From the NCBI GenBank assembly GCA_965205955.1, contig OZ242192.1, forward strand, positions 2,294,001-2,358,000: DNA of 64,000 nt, written 5' to 3'. A program made the position numbers and the translations under genes. This document shows, one piece after another, positions 54,825 to 63,726 of this stretch; the first letter of the stretch is position 1, and every line of letters begins with the position of its first letter. The notes under the pieces are model-generated. The model had not been told where the DNA came from, searched no databases, and was given only the letters and a program-made list of their open reading frames with translations. The DNA is from G965202915 sp965205955 (lineage in GTDB: Bacteria; Pseudomonadota; Gammaproteobacteria; Eutrophobiales; Eutrophobiaceae).

Positions 54825-56875
54825 TTGGCCTGCGCCAGTTCCAAGCTCCGACGATGAACCGGAATTCCCGATTCGGCATAGGCGCGATACGCCGATGCGA
54901 CACCCTGGCCCTGACCGCGGCGGTGATCGGACCTTTGCTGCTCTATGTGCGCACGCTACCGCACACGGTCGTTCTGGAGGACGACGGCCTGTTCCTGATG
55001 GCGGCAGCGCATCTCGGCATCGCCCATCCGCCCGGTTATCCACTGCACACGCTGTTGAGTCATCCGTTCACCTGGCTTCCCTTCGGCACTCCGGCGTTCG
55101 CCGGTCATCTGTCGAGCGCGGTGTTTGGCGCACTGGCGTGCGGCATGGTGTATCTGTGCGCCCGTTTGCTGCGCACCGGCTGGCTGCCGGCTTTGGCCGC
55201 CGCCTGGCTGTTGGGCGCATCGGGGCATTTCTGGTCGCAGGCCATCATCACCGAAGTCTATACGCTCAACGCGCTGCTGTTGTTCACGGTCTATGCGCTG
55301 ATCCTCCATGGCGTTCGCCATCCGGCGCAATCCGCTATCTGGATCGCGGCCGCATCGCTCTACGGGTTGAGCCTGGCGAACCATTGGCCGCTGATGGTCC
55401 TGGCCTTTCCGGGCCTGCTGCTGGCTGCCCTGCCGGTGCGCAAGACGCTGCTCCCCAGGCTGCCTTTGCTGGTTGCGACTTCCCTACTGGCTGCGGTGCT
55501 GCCCTATATGTGGATGGTAGGACGTTCCTGGTCGGAGCCGCTCACCAGCTTCTACGGCCCGATCGCCGATTGGAAGACATTCTGGTTCTATGTCAGCCGA
55601 AGCGGTTACTCGGGAGCCGATGCCAGCGCCGCTGCAGGCTGGCTGGATCGCCTTGGGTACCTGCAATGGTTTGGCAGGCAACTTTTCTGGCAACTGACGC
55701 CGCCAGGTTGCCTGCTTGCGCTGTTGGGCCTCGCCGTTCTGGCGCGGCAGCGGCTGAGCGAGGCGGGTTCGGGCCTGCTTGTGTTTGTGGGCAACAGCCT
55801 TGCGCTGATCTTGTTGCTGGCCTTCGAATTCAATGACTTTCGGGTCGCGGTTTTCCGGCCCTATTCACTGGTCTGCTACGGGATGGCAGCTCTCTGGCTG
55901 GCGGTCGGCCTGGAGTTTTTGTCTGGATATGTGCGCGCCCGGTTCAGCGCCTTTTCCGACCGGCGCGGCTGGGTCGTGACCGGCTTGGCGGGTGTGGCGG
56001 CTGCGGGCATGGTCGTCTTCCTGATGCAGGCGAACTGGCGTTTGAACGACCGCTCCGCCAGCGACTTCGCACAGCGCTATACCGATACGATATTCAGCCT
56101 GCTGCCCGAGGATGCGGTGCTGTTCGTCTTTGACGATTTGGATACAGGTCCGCTGGGATACTACCGGTTTGTCGAGCAGCGCCGAGCAGATATCACGCTG
56201 CTGAATCAACAGGGCCTGGTGTATGGGAGACGTCTGTTTGAGTTTTGGTTGCCCCAAAAGCGCAAAGCGGAAATCCTGCGGGAGTTCGTCGACGGAACCA
56301 AGCGCGCCGTGTTCTTCATGAGCTATAATAGATTCCCAAACCACCACGGGATCCGCGACTATGGTTTCGTCAAGGAATTCGTTCGCGGTTCCGAGCCCGG
56401 CACCATAGAGTTGAAGCCCAATACGGCGGTCGAACGCTATTTCGAATACCTCGTGAACCTGAAACCCGTCGACGAATGGGAGCGCATTCATCGGAATAAG
56501 CTACTCCACTCATATGGGAGCTATCTGGGATATGTCATATTATTAGACAACCCGGTTCTGCTCGAACCGATGCAACATGCAATCGAACTGGCACATCAGA
56601 ATATCTTCGCTCGCTTCGGGATGGCTGAAGCGCTGCTGCACAACGACGGTGATTCACATATAGCCCAGATTGAAGCCTGGATCGGGGAGGCGCAGCACCG
56701 GCAAGACAGGTCCATTCCCAGAGAGTGGCAGGGCCGGTTTCTCTATTGGCAAGGCGTCTTGCAGCTTCGCCTGGGCGACAAGGACGCTGCGCTGGCTTTG
56801 TTCAGAAAATCTCGCACCGTCTATCCCCATCCGAACAATGAGGCCATCAGGGCGCTTGAGGACTTTGGTCGATGA
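54821..56875 (+). CDS. DUF2723 membrane protein, copy 3
   Basis: A 684-residue paralogue whose ATG overlaps the copy 2 stop codon by 4 bases. The first about 21 residues (MIGLRQFQAPTMNRNSRFGI) are unlike the other copies; similarity begins at AIRRCDTLAL. An internal ATG at 54854 is an alternative start. The membrane part is nearly identical to copies 1 and 2, with the acidic LEDDG motif kept, while the C-terminal half differs at many positions. Confidence 0.85.
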   Translation: MIGLRQFQAPTMNRNSRFGIGAIRRCDTLALTAAVIGPLLLYVRTLPHTVVLEDDGLFLMAAAHLGIAHPPGYPLHTLLSHPFTWLPFGTPAFAGHLSSAVFGALACGMVYLCARLLRTGWLPALAAAWLLGASGHFWSQAIITEVYTLNALLLFTVYALILHGVRHPAQSAIWIAAASLYGLSLANHWPLMVLAFPGLLLAALPVRKTLLPRLPLLVATSLLAAVLPYMWMVGRSWSEPLTSFYGPIADWKTFWFYVSRSGYSGADASAAAGWLDRLGYLQWFGRQLFWQLTPPGCLLALLGLAVLARQRLSEAGSGLLVFVGNSLALILLLAFEFNDFRVAVFRPYSLVCYGMAALWLAVGLEFLSGYVRARFSAFSDRRGWVVTGLAGVAAAGMVVFLMQANWRLNDRSASDFAQRYTDTIFSLLPEDAVLFVFDDLDTGPLGYYRFVEQRRADITLLNQQGLVYGRRLFEFWLPQKRKAEILREFVDGTKRAVFFMSYNRFPNHHGIRDYGFVKEFVRGSEPGTIELKPNTAVERYFEYLVNLKPVDEWERIHRNKLLHSYGSYLGYVILLDNPVLLEPMQHAIELAHQNIFARFGMAEALLHNDGDSHIAQIEAWIGEAQHRQDRSIPREWQGRFLYWQGVLQLRLGDKDAALALFRKSRTVYPHPNNEAIRALEDFGR

Positions 56876-57116
56876 TCGGCCTGCGCACCGAGATCGCTGA
56901 ACTTGCCATCGTCATCTGTTGAACGAGCGGGACAATGTCGAGTTTCCCTGCACCTTGCGCGAACAAAACGCGAATGAGAACAAACTCAATCTCCTGATAT
57001 TGCTGGAATAGCGCTTCCGTTCCACAAGACTCTGGGACGCTATGTGCCTGTCCGCTGTTCACGCCTCCGATGAGGCGGTTTTGCGCAGCATCATGAGGCC
57101 TGTTAAAATACCCGAT

Positions 57117-59138
57117 ATGGTGAACTCTGTCGCGAACCGCATCGCATTGCCGGCGATACGCCGATGCGATGCCCTGGCGCTGGCGGCGGCGGTGATCGGC
57201 CCTTTGCTGCTCTATGTGCGCACGCTGCCGCACACGGTCGTTCTGGAGGATGACGGCCTGTTCCTGATGGCGGCAGCGCATCTCGGTATCGCCCATCCGC
57301 CCGGTTATCCGCTGCACACGCTGTTGAGTCATCCGTTCACCTGGCTTCCCTTTGGAACACCGGCGTTCGCCGGCCATCTGTCGAGCGCGGTGTTTGGCGC
57401 ACTGGCGTGCGGCATGGTGTATCTGTGTGCCCGTTTGCTGCGCACCGGCTGGCTGCCAGCCCTGGCCGCCGCCTGGCTGTTGGGCGCCTCGAAGCATTTC
57501 TGGTCGCAGGCCATCATCGCCGAAGTCTACACGCTCAACGCGCTGCTGTTGTTCGCGGTCTATGCGCTGATCCTCCATGGTGTTCGCCATCCGGCGCAAT
57601 CCGCTATCTGGATCGCGGCCGCATCGATCTACGGGCTGAGCCTGGCGAACCACTGGCCGTTGATGCTCCTGGCCTTTCCGGGCCTGCTGCTGGCTGCCCT
57701 GCCGGTGCGCAAGATGCTGCTTCCCAGGCTGCTGGTTGCGGTTGCCCTGTTGGCCGCGGCGCTGCCCTATACGTGGATGGTATTGCGCTCCTGGTCGGAG
57801 CCGCTCATCAGCTTCTACGGCCCGATCTCCGATTGGAAGGGATTCTGGTTCTATGTCAGCCGAAGCGGTTATTCAGAAGTCGATACCAGCACCGTCGCCG
57901 GCTGGCTGGACCGCCTTGCGTACCTGCGCTGGTTCGGTGTGCAACTTTTCTGGCAACTGACGCCGCCGGGTTGCCTGCTCGCCCTGTTGGGTCTCGTCGT
58001 TCTGGCGCGGCAGCGACTGAGCGAGGCGGCTTCGGGCCTGCTCGTTTTCCTGGGCAACAGCCTTGCGCTGATCCTGTTGCTTGCCTTCGAATTCGATGCG
58101 TTTCAGGTTGCGGTTTTCCGGCCCTATTCACTGGTCTGCTACGGGATGGCAGCTCTCTGGCTGGCGGTCGGCCTGGAGTTTTTGTCTGTATACGCGCGCG
58201 ACCGGTTCAGCGCCTTTGCCGACCGGCGCGGCTGGGTCGTGACCGGCCTGGCGGGCGTGGCGGTTGCAGGCATGGTCGTCTTCCTGGTGCAGGCGAACTG
58301 GCGTTTGAACGACCGCGCCAACAGCGACTTCGCACAGCGCTACGCCGATACGATATTCAGCCTGCTACCCGAAGATGCGGCGCTGTTCGTCTACGCCGAT
58401 ATGGATACAGGTCCGCTGGGTTACTACCGCTTTGTCGAGCGGCGCCGGGCGGATACCACATTGCTGAACCAACAGGGCCTGGTGTATGGGAAGCGTCTGT
58501 TTGGGTTTCGGTCGCCCCAACAGCGCCAAGCGGAAATCCTGCGAGGGTTCGTCAACGGAACCGGGCGCGGCGTGTTCTTTACGGACGGGGACCATTTGCA
58601 GCACGGTCACGGTGTTCGTTACCACGGTTTCGTCAAGGAAGTCGTTCGAGGCGGCAGCCCCGGCGCCATAGAGTTGAGGCCTGATGCGGCGAGCGAGCGC
58701 TATTTCGAGTACCTCGTACACCTGAAACCTGTCGACAGTTGGGAGCAGTTGCGCCGGAACGAGTTGCTCATCACCTACGGCAGCTTCCTGGGATACGTTG
58801 TATTGTCGGAAAACCCGGTTCTGCTCGAACGGATGCAGCATGCGCTCGAACTGGCAAATCGGAATATCTTCGCGCTCACCGGGATGGCGGAAGTGTTGCT
58901 GGAACACGGCGGTGATTCACATCTTGCCCAGGTTGAAGCCCGGCTCGGGGAGGCACAGCGCCGGCAAGAGGGGTTCGTGACCAGGAAGCAGCAGGCCGGG
59001 TTTCTCTATCTGCAAGGGTTCTTGCGGTTTCGCCAGGGTGACAAAGATGCTGCCCTGGCATTGTTCAGAAAATCGCGCACCGTCTATCCCCATCCGGACA
59101 ATGCGTCCATCAAGGCCCTTGCACAGCTTGCCCGATGA
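57117..59138 (+). CDS. DUF2723 membrane protein, copy 4
   Basis: A paralogue of about 673 residues when started at ATG 57117, chosen because MVNSVANRIALPAIRRC aligns with copies 1 and 2. The frame is open from 57042, and 57093 is another possible ATG. The start codon used by copies 1 and 2 (gaATGccc) is changed to aaATAccc here. It is the only copy separated from its neighbour by a gap (about 240 bases). It lacks three residues seen in the others near RKMLLPRLLVAVALL. Catalytic-loop motifs are kept. The C-terminal half is the most divergent of the four. Confidence 0.82.
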   Translation: MVNSVANRIALPAIRRCDALALAAAVIGPLLLYVRTLPHTVVLEDDGLFLMAAAHLGIAHPPGYPLHTLLSHPFTWLPFGTPAFAGHLSSAVFGALACGMVYLCARLLRTGWLPALAAAWLLGASKHFWSQAIIAEVYTLNALLLFAVYALILHGVRHPAQSAIWIAAASIYGLSLANHWPLMLLAFPGLLLAALPVRKMLLPRLLVAVALLAAALPYTWMVLRSWSEPLISFYGPISDWKGFWFYVSRSGYSEVDTSTVAGWLDRLAYLRWFGVQLFWQLTPPGCLLALLGLVVLARQRLSEAASGLLVFLGNSLALILLLAFEFDAFQVAVFRPYSLVCYGMAALWLAVGLEFLSVYARDRFSAFADRRGWVVTGLAGVAVAGMVVFLVQANWRLNDRANSDFAQRYADTIFSLLPEDAALFVYADMDTGPLGYYRFVERRRADTTLLNQQGLVYGKRLFGFRSPQQRQAEILRGFVNGTGRGVFFTDGDHLQHGHGVRYHGFVKEVVRGGSPGAIELRPDAASERYFEYLVHLKPVDSWEQLRRNELLITYGSFLGYVVLSENPVLLERMQHALELANRNIFALTGMAEVLLEHGGDSHLAQVEARLGEAQRRQEGFVTRKQQAGFLYLQGFLRFRQGDKDAALALFRKSRTVYPHPDNASIKALAQLAR

Positions 59139-59234
59139 TTGTGCCGCAGATCATGTCGGCGGCGGGCATGTGCTTCTTCTATTCGCAGATCGGCATGCAG
59201 GGCGCCTGTTGGGAGCAGGCAATTTCCCGGTAGA

Positions 59235-59981
59235 TCAGGCGCCCCGCTGGCGCCGCGCCTCATAGAGCGCAATACCGGCGGCCACCGCCACGTTCAGACT
59301 CTCCACACTTCCAACCATCGGGATGGAAACCAGATAATCACAGGCGGCACGCACCGATTTTCGCATTCCCCTGCCCTCTCCTCCGAGCACCAGAGCAATT
59401 GCCCCGGCCAGATCCTGCTGATAGATCGTATTGCACGCATCACCGCTTGTGCCCACCACCCAGACCCCCGCCTTCTGCAACCGTCTGATAGTGCGCACAA
59501 CATTCACGACGGTAAAAACCGGCACAGTTTCCACCGCACCGCTTGCCACCTTTGCCACAACCGGCGTAACTGCCGCCGCATTATCCCTGGGGATGATCAC
59601 CGCCGAGACCCCGGCCGCATCGGCGGTGCGCAGACAAGCCCCCAGATTATGCGGATCCTGTACCTGATCCAACACCAGAAAAAGGTACGGTTCACCGGCG
59701 CCGCTGGCAAGCATCGCCTCCAGATCACCGCCGCCAATTGCCGCCGGCCTTTTCTCGATAATCACTCCCTGATGACGCGCACACTGGCCGCCGATCCTGT
59801 CCAGCTCAGACCGTGAGACCTCCTCAAACCCCAGCGATTGCTGCTCGGCCAATCTTTTCAGGCGCAGCAAGGCATTCGATTTTGAATGCCTTGCAAACCA
59901 GACACGCGCTATCCGCTCGTGCCGATCTTCCAGCACACGACGACAACTATGAATACCGTAAACCAGCTCCGTCTTCTTCAC
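59235..59981 (-). CDS. rlmB: 23S rRNA (guanosine-2'-O)-methyltransferase RlmB
   Basis: A 248-residue SPOUT methyltransferase (E. coli 243) that methylates G2251 in the peptidyl-transferase loop of 23S rRNA. It has an N-terminal substrate-binding domain (YGIHSCRRVLE) and the knotted SAM site (LDQVQDPHNLGACLRTADA, LVLGGEGRGM, IPMVGSVESLNVAVA). It follows rnr by 9 bases, the conserved rnr-rlmB operon. Confidence 0.96.
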   Translation of the reverse strand: MKKTELVYGIHSCRRVLEDRHERIARVWFARHSKSNALLRLKRLAEQQSLGFEEVSRSELDRIGGQCARHQGVIIEKRPAAIGGGDLEAMLASGAGEPYLFLVLDQVQDPHNLGACLRTADAAGVSAVIIPRDNAAAVTPVVAKVASGAVETVPVFTVVNVVRTIRRLQKAGVWVVGTSGDACNTIYQQDLAGAIALVLGGEGRGMRKSVRAACDYLVSIPMVGSVESLNVAVAAGIALYEARRQRGA

Positions 59982-59990
59982 AGGATCGCA

Positions 59991-62162
59991 TTACAGCACC
60001 GGATCGAAATCGATCTTTTTCTCATCCACACTCACACGCGACACAGTAACACGCATGCGCTCGGTCATTTTGAATTGTCTACCGCCGCGCTCACCATAGA
60101 GCCTGCATCCCGCCGCATCATAATGATAATAATCTGAAGGCAAGGCGCTGATATGGATCAAACCCTCAATATATATATCATCGAGCTCGACAAACAACCC
60201 GAATGAAGTAACAGAAGTAATCGTTCCATCAAAAGTCTCCCCCAGGTGGCCGCGCATATACATACACTTCATTCTCTGCGCCACATCACGCGCGGCCTCT
60301 TCCGCCCGCCGCTCCGTCTCCGAACAATGCCCGCCCAACTCCTGCACTGCCTGATCACTCATAGCGCCATCCCCTCCGTTTTCCAGCAAACGGCCAATCG
60401 CCCGGTGCGCCAACAAATCCGGGTAGCGGCGAATCGGGGAAGTAAAATGAGTATACACCTCAAAACCCAGGCCAAAATGGCCGGTATTATCGGCGCTGTA
60501 CACAGCCAGGGGCATACTCTTCAACAACATCATCTCGATCAAATGCCCGTCTTCACTGCCCCGCACCTGCTCCAGCAAGGCCGCATAATCGCGAGTCGCA
60601 GGCTTGCCACCGCCGCCAAGCGCTATACCACCGGCCTGCTGCAAAAAAAACTTCAACTCCTCCAGCTTTTCCTCCTTGGGACTACCATGCACCCGGTAAA
60701 GAGCCGGCGCCCCGCTCCGCCGCAGATAATCCCCGGCCGCGACATTGGCGGACAACATAAACTCCTCGATAATCCGGTGCGCATCATTCCTGACCAGCGG
60801 ATGCACCCCCTTTATATCACCCCCTTCGCTAAACTCGAACCTCGTCTCGACCGTAGAAAACTCAATCAACGCCTGCCGCCGGCGATACCCATTCAATATA
60901 CGGTACAAATCGTACAGCCGGTCCAGCGCAGCCACAATATCCTGATACTTCTCTCTGACAACCCGGTCGCGATCAACCACCATAGCGGCCATTTCATTGT
61001 AGCTCAGCCTGGCGGACGAACGAATCACCGCCTTGACAAAGTCGTACCGCTCGACCCTGCCCTGCTGGTCTATACGCAACTCACACACCAGGCTGAAGCG
61101 ATCGACGCCCGGATTCAAAGAACACAAGCCATTGGACAGCGCCTCCGGCAGCATTGGAATCACCCGCCGGGGGAAATAGACCGAAGTGCCGCGTTTCCTT
61201 GCCTCCCTGTCCAGCGCGGTTTCCGGCTTCACATAATGAGCAACGTCCGCAATGGCCACCAGCAGACGCCAACCGCCGCCCTGCCTTTCACAAAACACCG
61301 CATCATCGAAATCACGCGCATCCTCTCCATCTATAGTCACAAACGCCAGCGAACGAAAATCCCGGCGGCATTTCAACTCACACTCCAACTCATCCGAATC
61401 CAGATGCTCACCCGTTTTTCCCAGCACATTCCTGACCGCATCCGGCCAATGACAAGGCAACTTATAGGAGCGGATCGCGATTTCCGCCGCCATATCCACG
61501 TTCATTACATCGCCGATAATCTCAACCACCTTGCCGACAGGCTGAACATGCCTGTCCGGTTGCTGCACAATCTCCACAACAACAAACTGTCCGGGCGCCG
61601 CCTGCAAGGTCTCCTGCGGAACAAGAATATCCTGATGCAGACGCTTATTATCCGGCACAACAAAACTCACACTGCCCTCCCGGTAAAAACGCCCGACCAC
61701 GCGCAGATTGGCCCGCTCCACCACCTCAACCAGCGCCCCCTCCTTCTTGCCCCTTTTATTGACCCCAATCAACCTGACCACTGCGCGATCGCCATGCAGC
61801 AGCGAGCGCATCTCCCGTGGAGAAAGAAACAGATCATCCCCGCCGCCGTCCGGCACAAGAAAACCATAGGCATCGGGATGAGCGATGACCCGCCCGCAGA
61901 TCAGATCCATTTTCTCGATAAGCCCGTAGCGTCCCCGCCTGTTCCTCACCAACTGACCGTCCCGCACCATCGCCCCCAGCCGTCTCCTCAACGCATGCAA
62001 GGCATCCTCGGCGCTAATACCGAATTTTTCGGCAATATCCCGCCGTTTTTGAGGCTTGCCTGTTGAACGAAGAAAATCCCTGATAGTATCGCGCTCGGGC
62101 AGCACTATAGCGCTTTTCGAGGCCGTTTTCGGCGAGTTCGCTGCCTTATTCATCGCAGACAT
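59991..62162 (-). CDS. rnr: Ribonuclease R
   Basis: A 723-residue 3'-5' exoribonuclease. A helix-turn-helix (KRRDIAEKFGISAEDAL) is followed by cold-shock domains, the RNB catalytic domain with the metal-binding aspartates in DGEDARDFDDAV, and a C-terminal S1 domain (GETFDGTITSVTSFGLFVEL). E. coli RNase R has 813 residues and a lysine-rich tail; here the protein stops just after the S1 domain, so the tail is absent. The start lacks a strong ribosome binding site; ATG 62153 is an alternative. Confidence 0.95.
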   Translation of the reverse strand: MSAMNKAANSPKTASKSAIVLPERDTIRDFLRSTGKPQKRRDIAEKFGISAEDALHALRRRLGAMVRDGQLVRNRRGRYGLIEKMDLICGRVIAHPDAYGFLVPDGGGDDLFLSPREMRSLLHGDRAVVRLIGVNKRGKKEGALVEVVERANLRVVGRFYREGSVSFVVPDNKRLHQDILVPQETLQAAPGQFVVVEIVQQPDRHVQPVGKVVEIIGDVMNVDMAAEIAIRSYKLPCHWPDAVRNVLGKTGEHLDSDELECELKCRRDFRSLAFVTIDGEDARDFDDAVFCERQGGGWRLLVAIADVAHYVKPETALDREARKRGTSVYFPRRVIPMLPEALSNGLCSLNPGVDRFSLVCELRIDQQGRVERYDFVKAVIRSSARLSYNEMAAMVVDRDRVVREKYQDIVAALDRLYDLYRILNGYRRRQALIEFSTVETRFEFSEGGDIKGVHPLVRNDAHRIIEEFMLSANVAAGDYLRRSGAPALYRVHGSPKEEKLEELKFFLQQAGGIALGGGGKPATRDYAALLEQVRGSEDGHLIEMMLLKSMPLAVYSADNTGHFGLGFEVYTHFTSPIRRYPDLLAHRAIGRLLENGGDGAMSDQAVQELGGHCSETERRAEEAARDVAQRMKCMYMRGHLGETFDGTITSVTSFGLFVELDDIYIEGLIHISALPSDYYHYDAAGCRLYGERGGRQFKMTERMRVTVSRVSVDEKKIDFDPVL

Positions 62163-62169
62163 TTATATA

Positions 62170-62198
62170 TTGACAACATCATTTGCTCCCGGTAAAGT
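62170..62198 (+). promoter_or_regulatory. Promoter for tRNA-Leu
   Basis: A perfect TTGACA at 62170-62175 and TAAAGT at 62193-62198 are 17 bases apart. This places the transcription start about 35 bases before the tRNA. It lies between the divergent rnr start and the tRNA gene. Confidence 0.6.
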
Positions 62199-62240
62199 TC
62201 GGTATCCTTCATTAAAATATCAAATATCAGCTATAGCCTT

Positions 62241-62327
62241 GCCGAAGTGGCGGAATTGGTAGACGCGCTAGCTTCAGGTGCTAGTGGGGGCAACCCCGTG
62301 GAGGTTCAAGTCCTCTCTTCGGCACCA
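62241..62327 (+). tRNA. tRNA-Leu (anticodon CAG)
   Basis: An 87-base tRNA with the acceptor stem GCCGAAG/CTTCGGC and encoded CCA (ending 62327). The D-arm is GCGGAATTGGTAGACGC. The anticodon stem is CTAGC/GCTAG with loop TTCAGGT (anticodon CAG, reading CUG). A long variable arm (GGGGGCAACCCC), typical of leucine tRNA, and the T-arm GGTTCAAGTCC follow. Confidence 0.97.
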
Positions 62328-62724
62328 TTCATGAATACCCGCACTGTACCACATCCCCCCTTCCCCGTCATGCGGCGACAGAATTAAGCCGGTCGGCGGC
62401 AAGCGCGACGTAGTTGGAGCCCGTCATGCAGCGACAGAATTAAGCTGGTCGGCGGCAAGCGCGACGTAGTTGGAGCCCGTCATGCGGCGACAGAATTAAG
62501 CCGGTCGGCGGCAAGCGCGGCGTAGTTAGAGCCCGTCATGCAGCGACAGAACTACCACCGCAACACCGCCGGGCAACAATAAAAAACTGTGGCATCCATC
62601 ACACATTTAACCGCCTGCCGTCCCCGATTACATAGTACAATAAAAACCCAAAACAACCGTAGCCCGCCGCCATTTATCCGCGAGACCAGTGGCCAGGCCC
62701 GGCGCTACCCAAAAGGGGGATACC
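62328..62724. other. Intergenic region after tRNA-Leu containing 56-bp repeats
   Basis: About 400 bases with no credible gene. Its main content is the tandem repeat at 62366-62554. The last 35 bases hold the ribosome binding site of the NYN gene. Confidence 0.65.
62366..62554. repeat. 56-bp direct tandem repeat, about 3.4 units
   Basis: The string CGTCATGC(G/A)GCGACAGAA recurs at 62366, 62422, 62478 and 62534, an exact 56-base period, with a few substitutions per unit. Units are contiguous and similar throughout, so this is not a CRISPR array. Each unit contains GCCGGTCGGC, a small palindrome. Confidence 0.9.
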
Positions 62725-63471
62725 ATGTTTGAAGAAAATAAGCATGAACATAACATTGCCGTATTGATTGATGCAGACAACGCCCCGGCCAGATCGGTGC
62801 AGAGGATCTTTGCCGAACTGGCCAGCCATGGCAAGGTAACCATACGCCGGGCCTATGGAAACTGGAAAAGCAGCCGGCTCGCGGGATGGGAGAGCGTCCT
62901 GCAGGAATACGCCATACAGCCCTTCCAGCAATACGACCTGACTGCCAGGAAAAATGCCACCGACATCGCCATGGTAGTAGATGCAATGGACATCTTACAC
63001 TCCAGGGGGATTGACGGCTTTTGCCTGGTTTCCTCCGACTGTGACTTCACCCCCCTGGCCACGCATATACTATCCCAGGGGAAAACAGTCATTGGTTTCG
63101 GCGAGCGCAAAACCCCCACCGCATTCGTCAACGTCTGCTCCATCTTTCTATATCTGGACGAAGAGCAGGCAAAAAAGTCCCCCAACACCGGCAGTGCCAA
63201 ACTGAAGCAGGACACCGGACTGATCAACCTGATTCGGGACGCCATTTCCGGCACAGAAAACGAAGAAGGCTGGGCACCTCTCGGCAGGGTAGGCTCACAC
63301 ATATCCAACCGGGCCTCCTTCGACCCGCGCAACTACGGCTACCCCAGGCTCAGCGATCTCATCAAGGCCATTGACCTGTTCGAACTCAAGCGTGACGAAA
63401 AAAAACAATTTGAAATCCGGGACAGCAGAAAAAACCAGGGATCGGATACCACCCCTCGCACCGACTCCTGA
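62725..63471 (+). CDS. NYN-domain protein with C-terminal OST-HTH/LOTUS domain (LabA-like)
   Basis: A 248-residue protein starting at ATG 62725, with GGGGGA 4 bases upstream; the frame opens at 62689. Residues 10-150 form a NYN (PIN-like) nuclease domain with acidic residues in VLIDADNAP (Asp16, Asp18), ATDIAMVVDAMD and VSSDCDFTPLA. A linker leads to a winged-helix OST-HTH/LOTUS-type domain (about 175-230; WAPLGRVGSHI, YGYPRLSDLIKAI). This pairing is common in bacterial LabA/DUF88-type proteins, thought to act on RNA. No partner gene is adjacent. Confidence 0.88.
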   Translation: MFEENKHEHNIAVLIDADNAPARSVQRIFAELASHGKVTIRRAYGNWKSSRLAGWESVLQEYAIQPFQQYDLTARKNATDIAMVVDAMDILHSRGIDGFCLVSSDCDFTPLATHILSQGKTVIGFGERKTPTAFVNVCSIFLYLDEEQAKKSPNTGSAKLKQDTGLINLIRDAISGTENEEGWAPLGRVGSHISNRASFDPRNYGYPRLSDLIKAIDLFELKRDEKKQFEIRDSRKNQGSDTTPRTDS

Positions 63472-63726
63472 TTGATTTTCCACCCGTAAAACGCCTGTTC
63501 AAGCCAGTTTCGCCGGCGCGCCAGTTGTATCCATAGCCTTCTCTGCAATTCCTGCCTCCTGTTCTGGATCCCTGCCCCTGCTCAGGTCCGGGGATAAACC
63601 TTTCGCAGGAGTGGCGGAGGCACGGCGGGCCGTCCAGAAATAAATTTTGTGTTTTTATAAAATTTGCAATTAATAATGGTAGCGAGGTTATAAGATGATA
63701 AATAAAATACGGATTTCATTTTTTGG
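63472..63726. other. Intergenic region with abrupt drop in GC content
   Basis: From 63472 to about 63640 the composition resembles the rest of the window and holds a degenerate relative of the dispersed TTCTGGAT repeat (63546-63616). From about 63640 the sequence becomes extremely AT-rich and stays so to the window edge. Confidence 0.65.

Noticed and set aside
56876..57116. Possible minus-strand gene remnant between DUF2723 copies 3 and 4
   Set aside because: The minus frame can be read through, but it runs on into the antisense of copy 4 and matches nothing I recognise.
60246..62066. 606-codon plus-strand frame
   Set aside because: Antisense to rnr, whose domains and catalytic residues are clear. 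The antisense product is rich in His, Gln and Pro without any domain.
62366..62554. CRISPR array
   Set aside because: The 56-bp units are contiguous and similar throughout. There are no unique spacers and no cas genes in the window.
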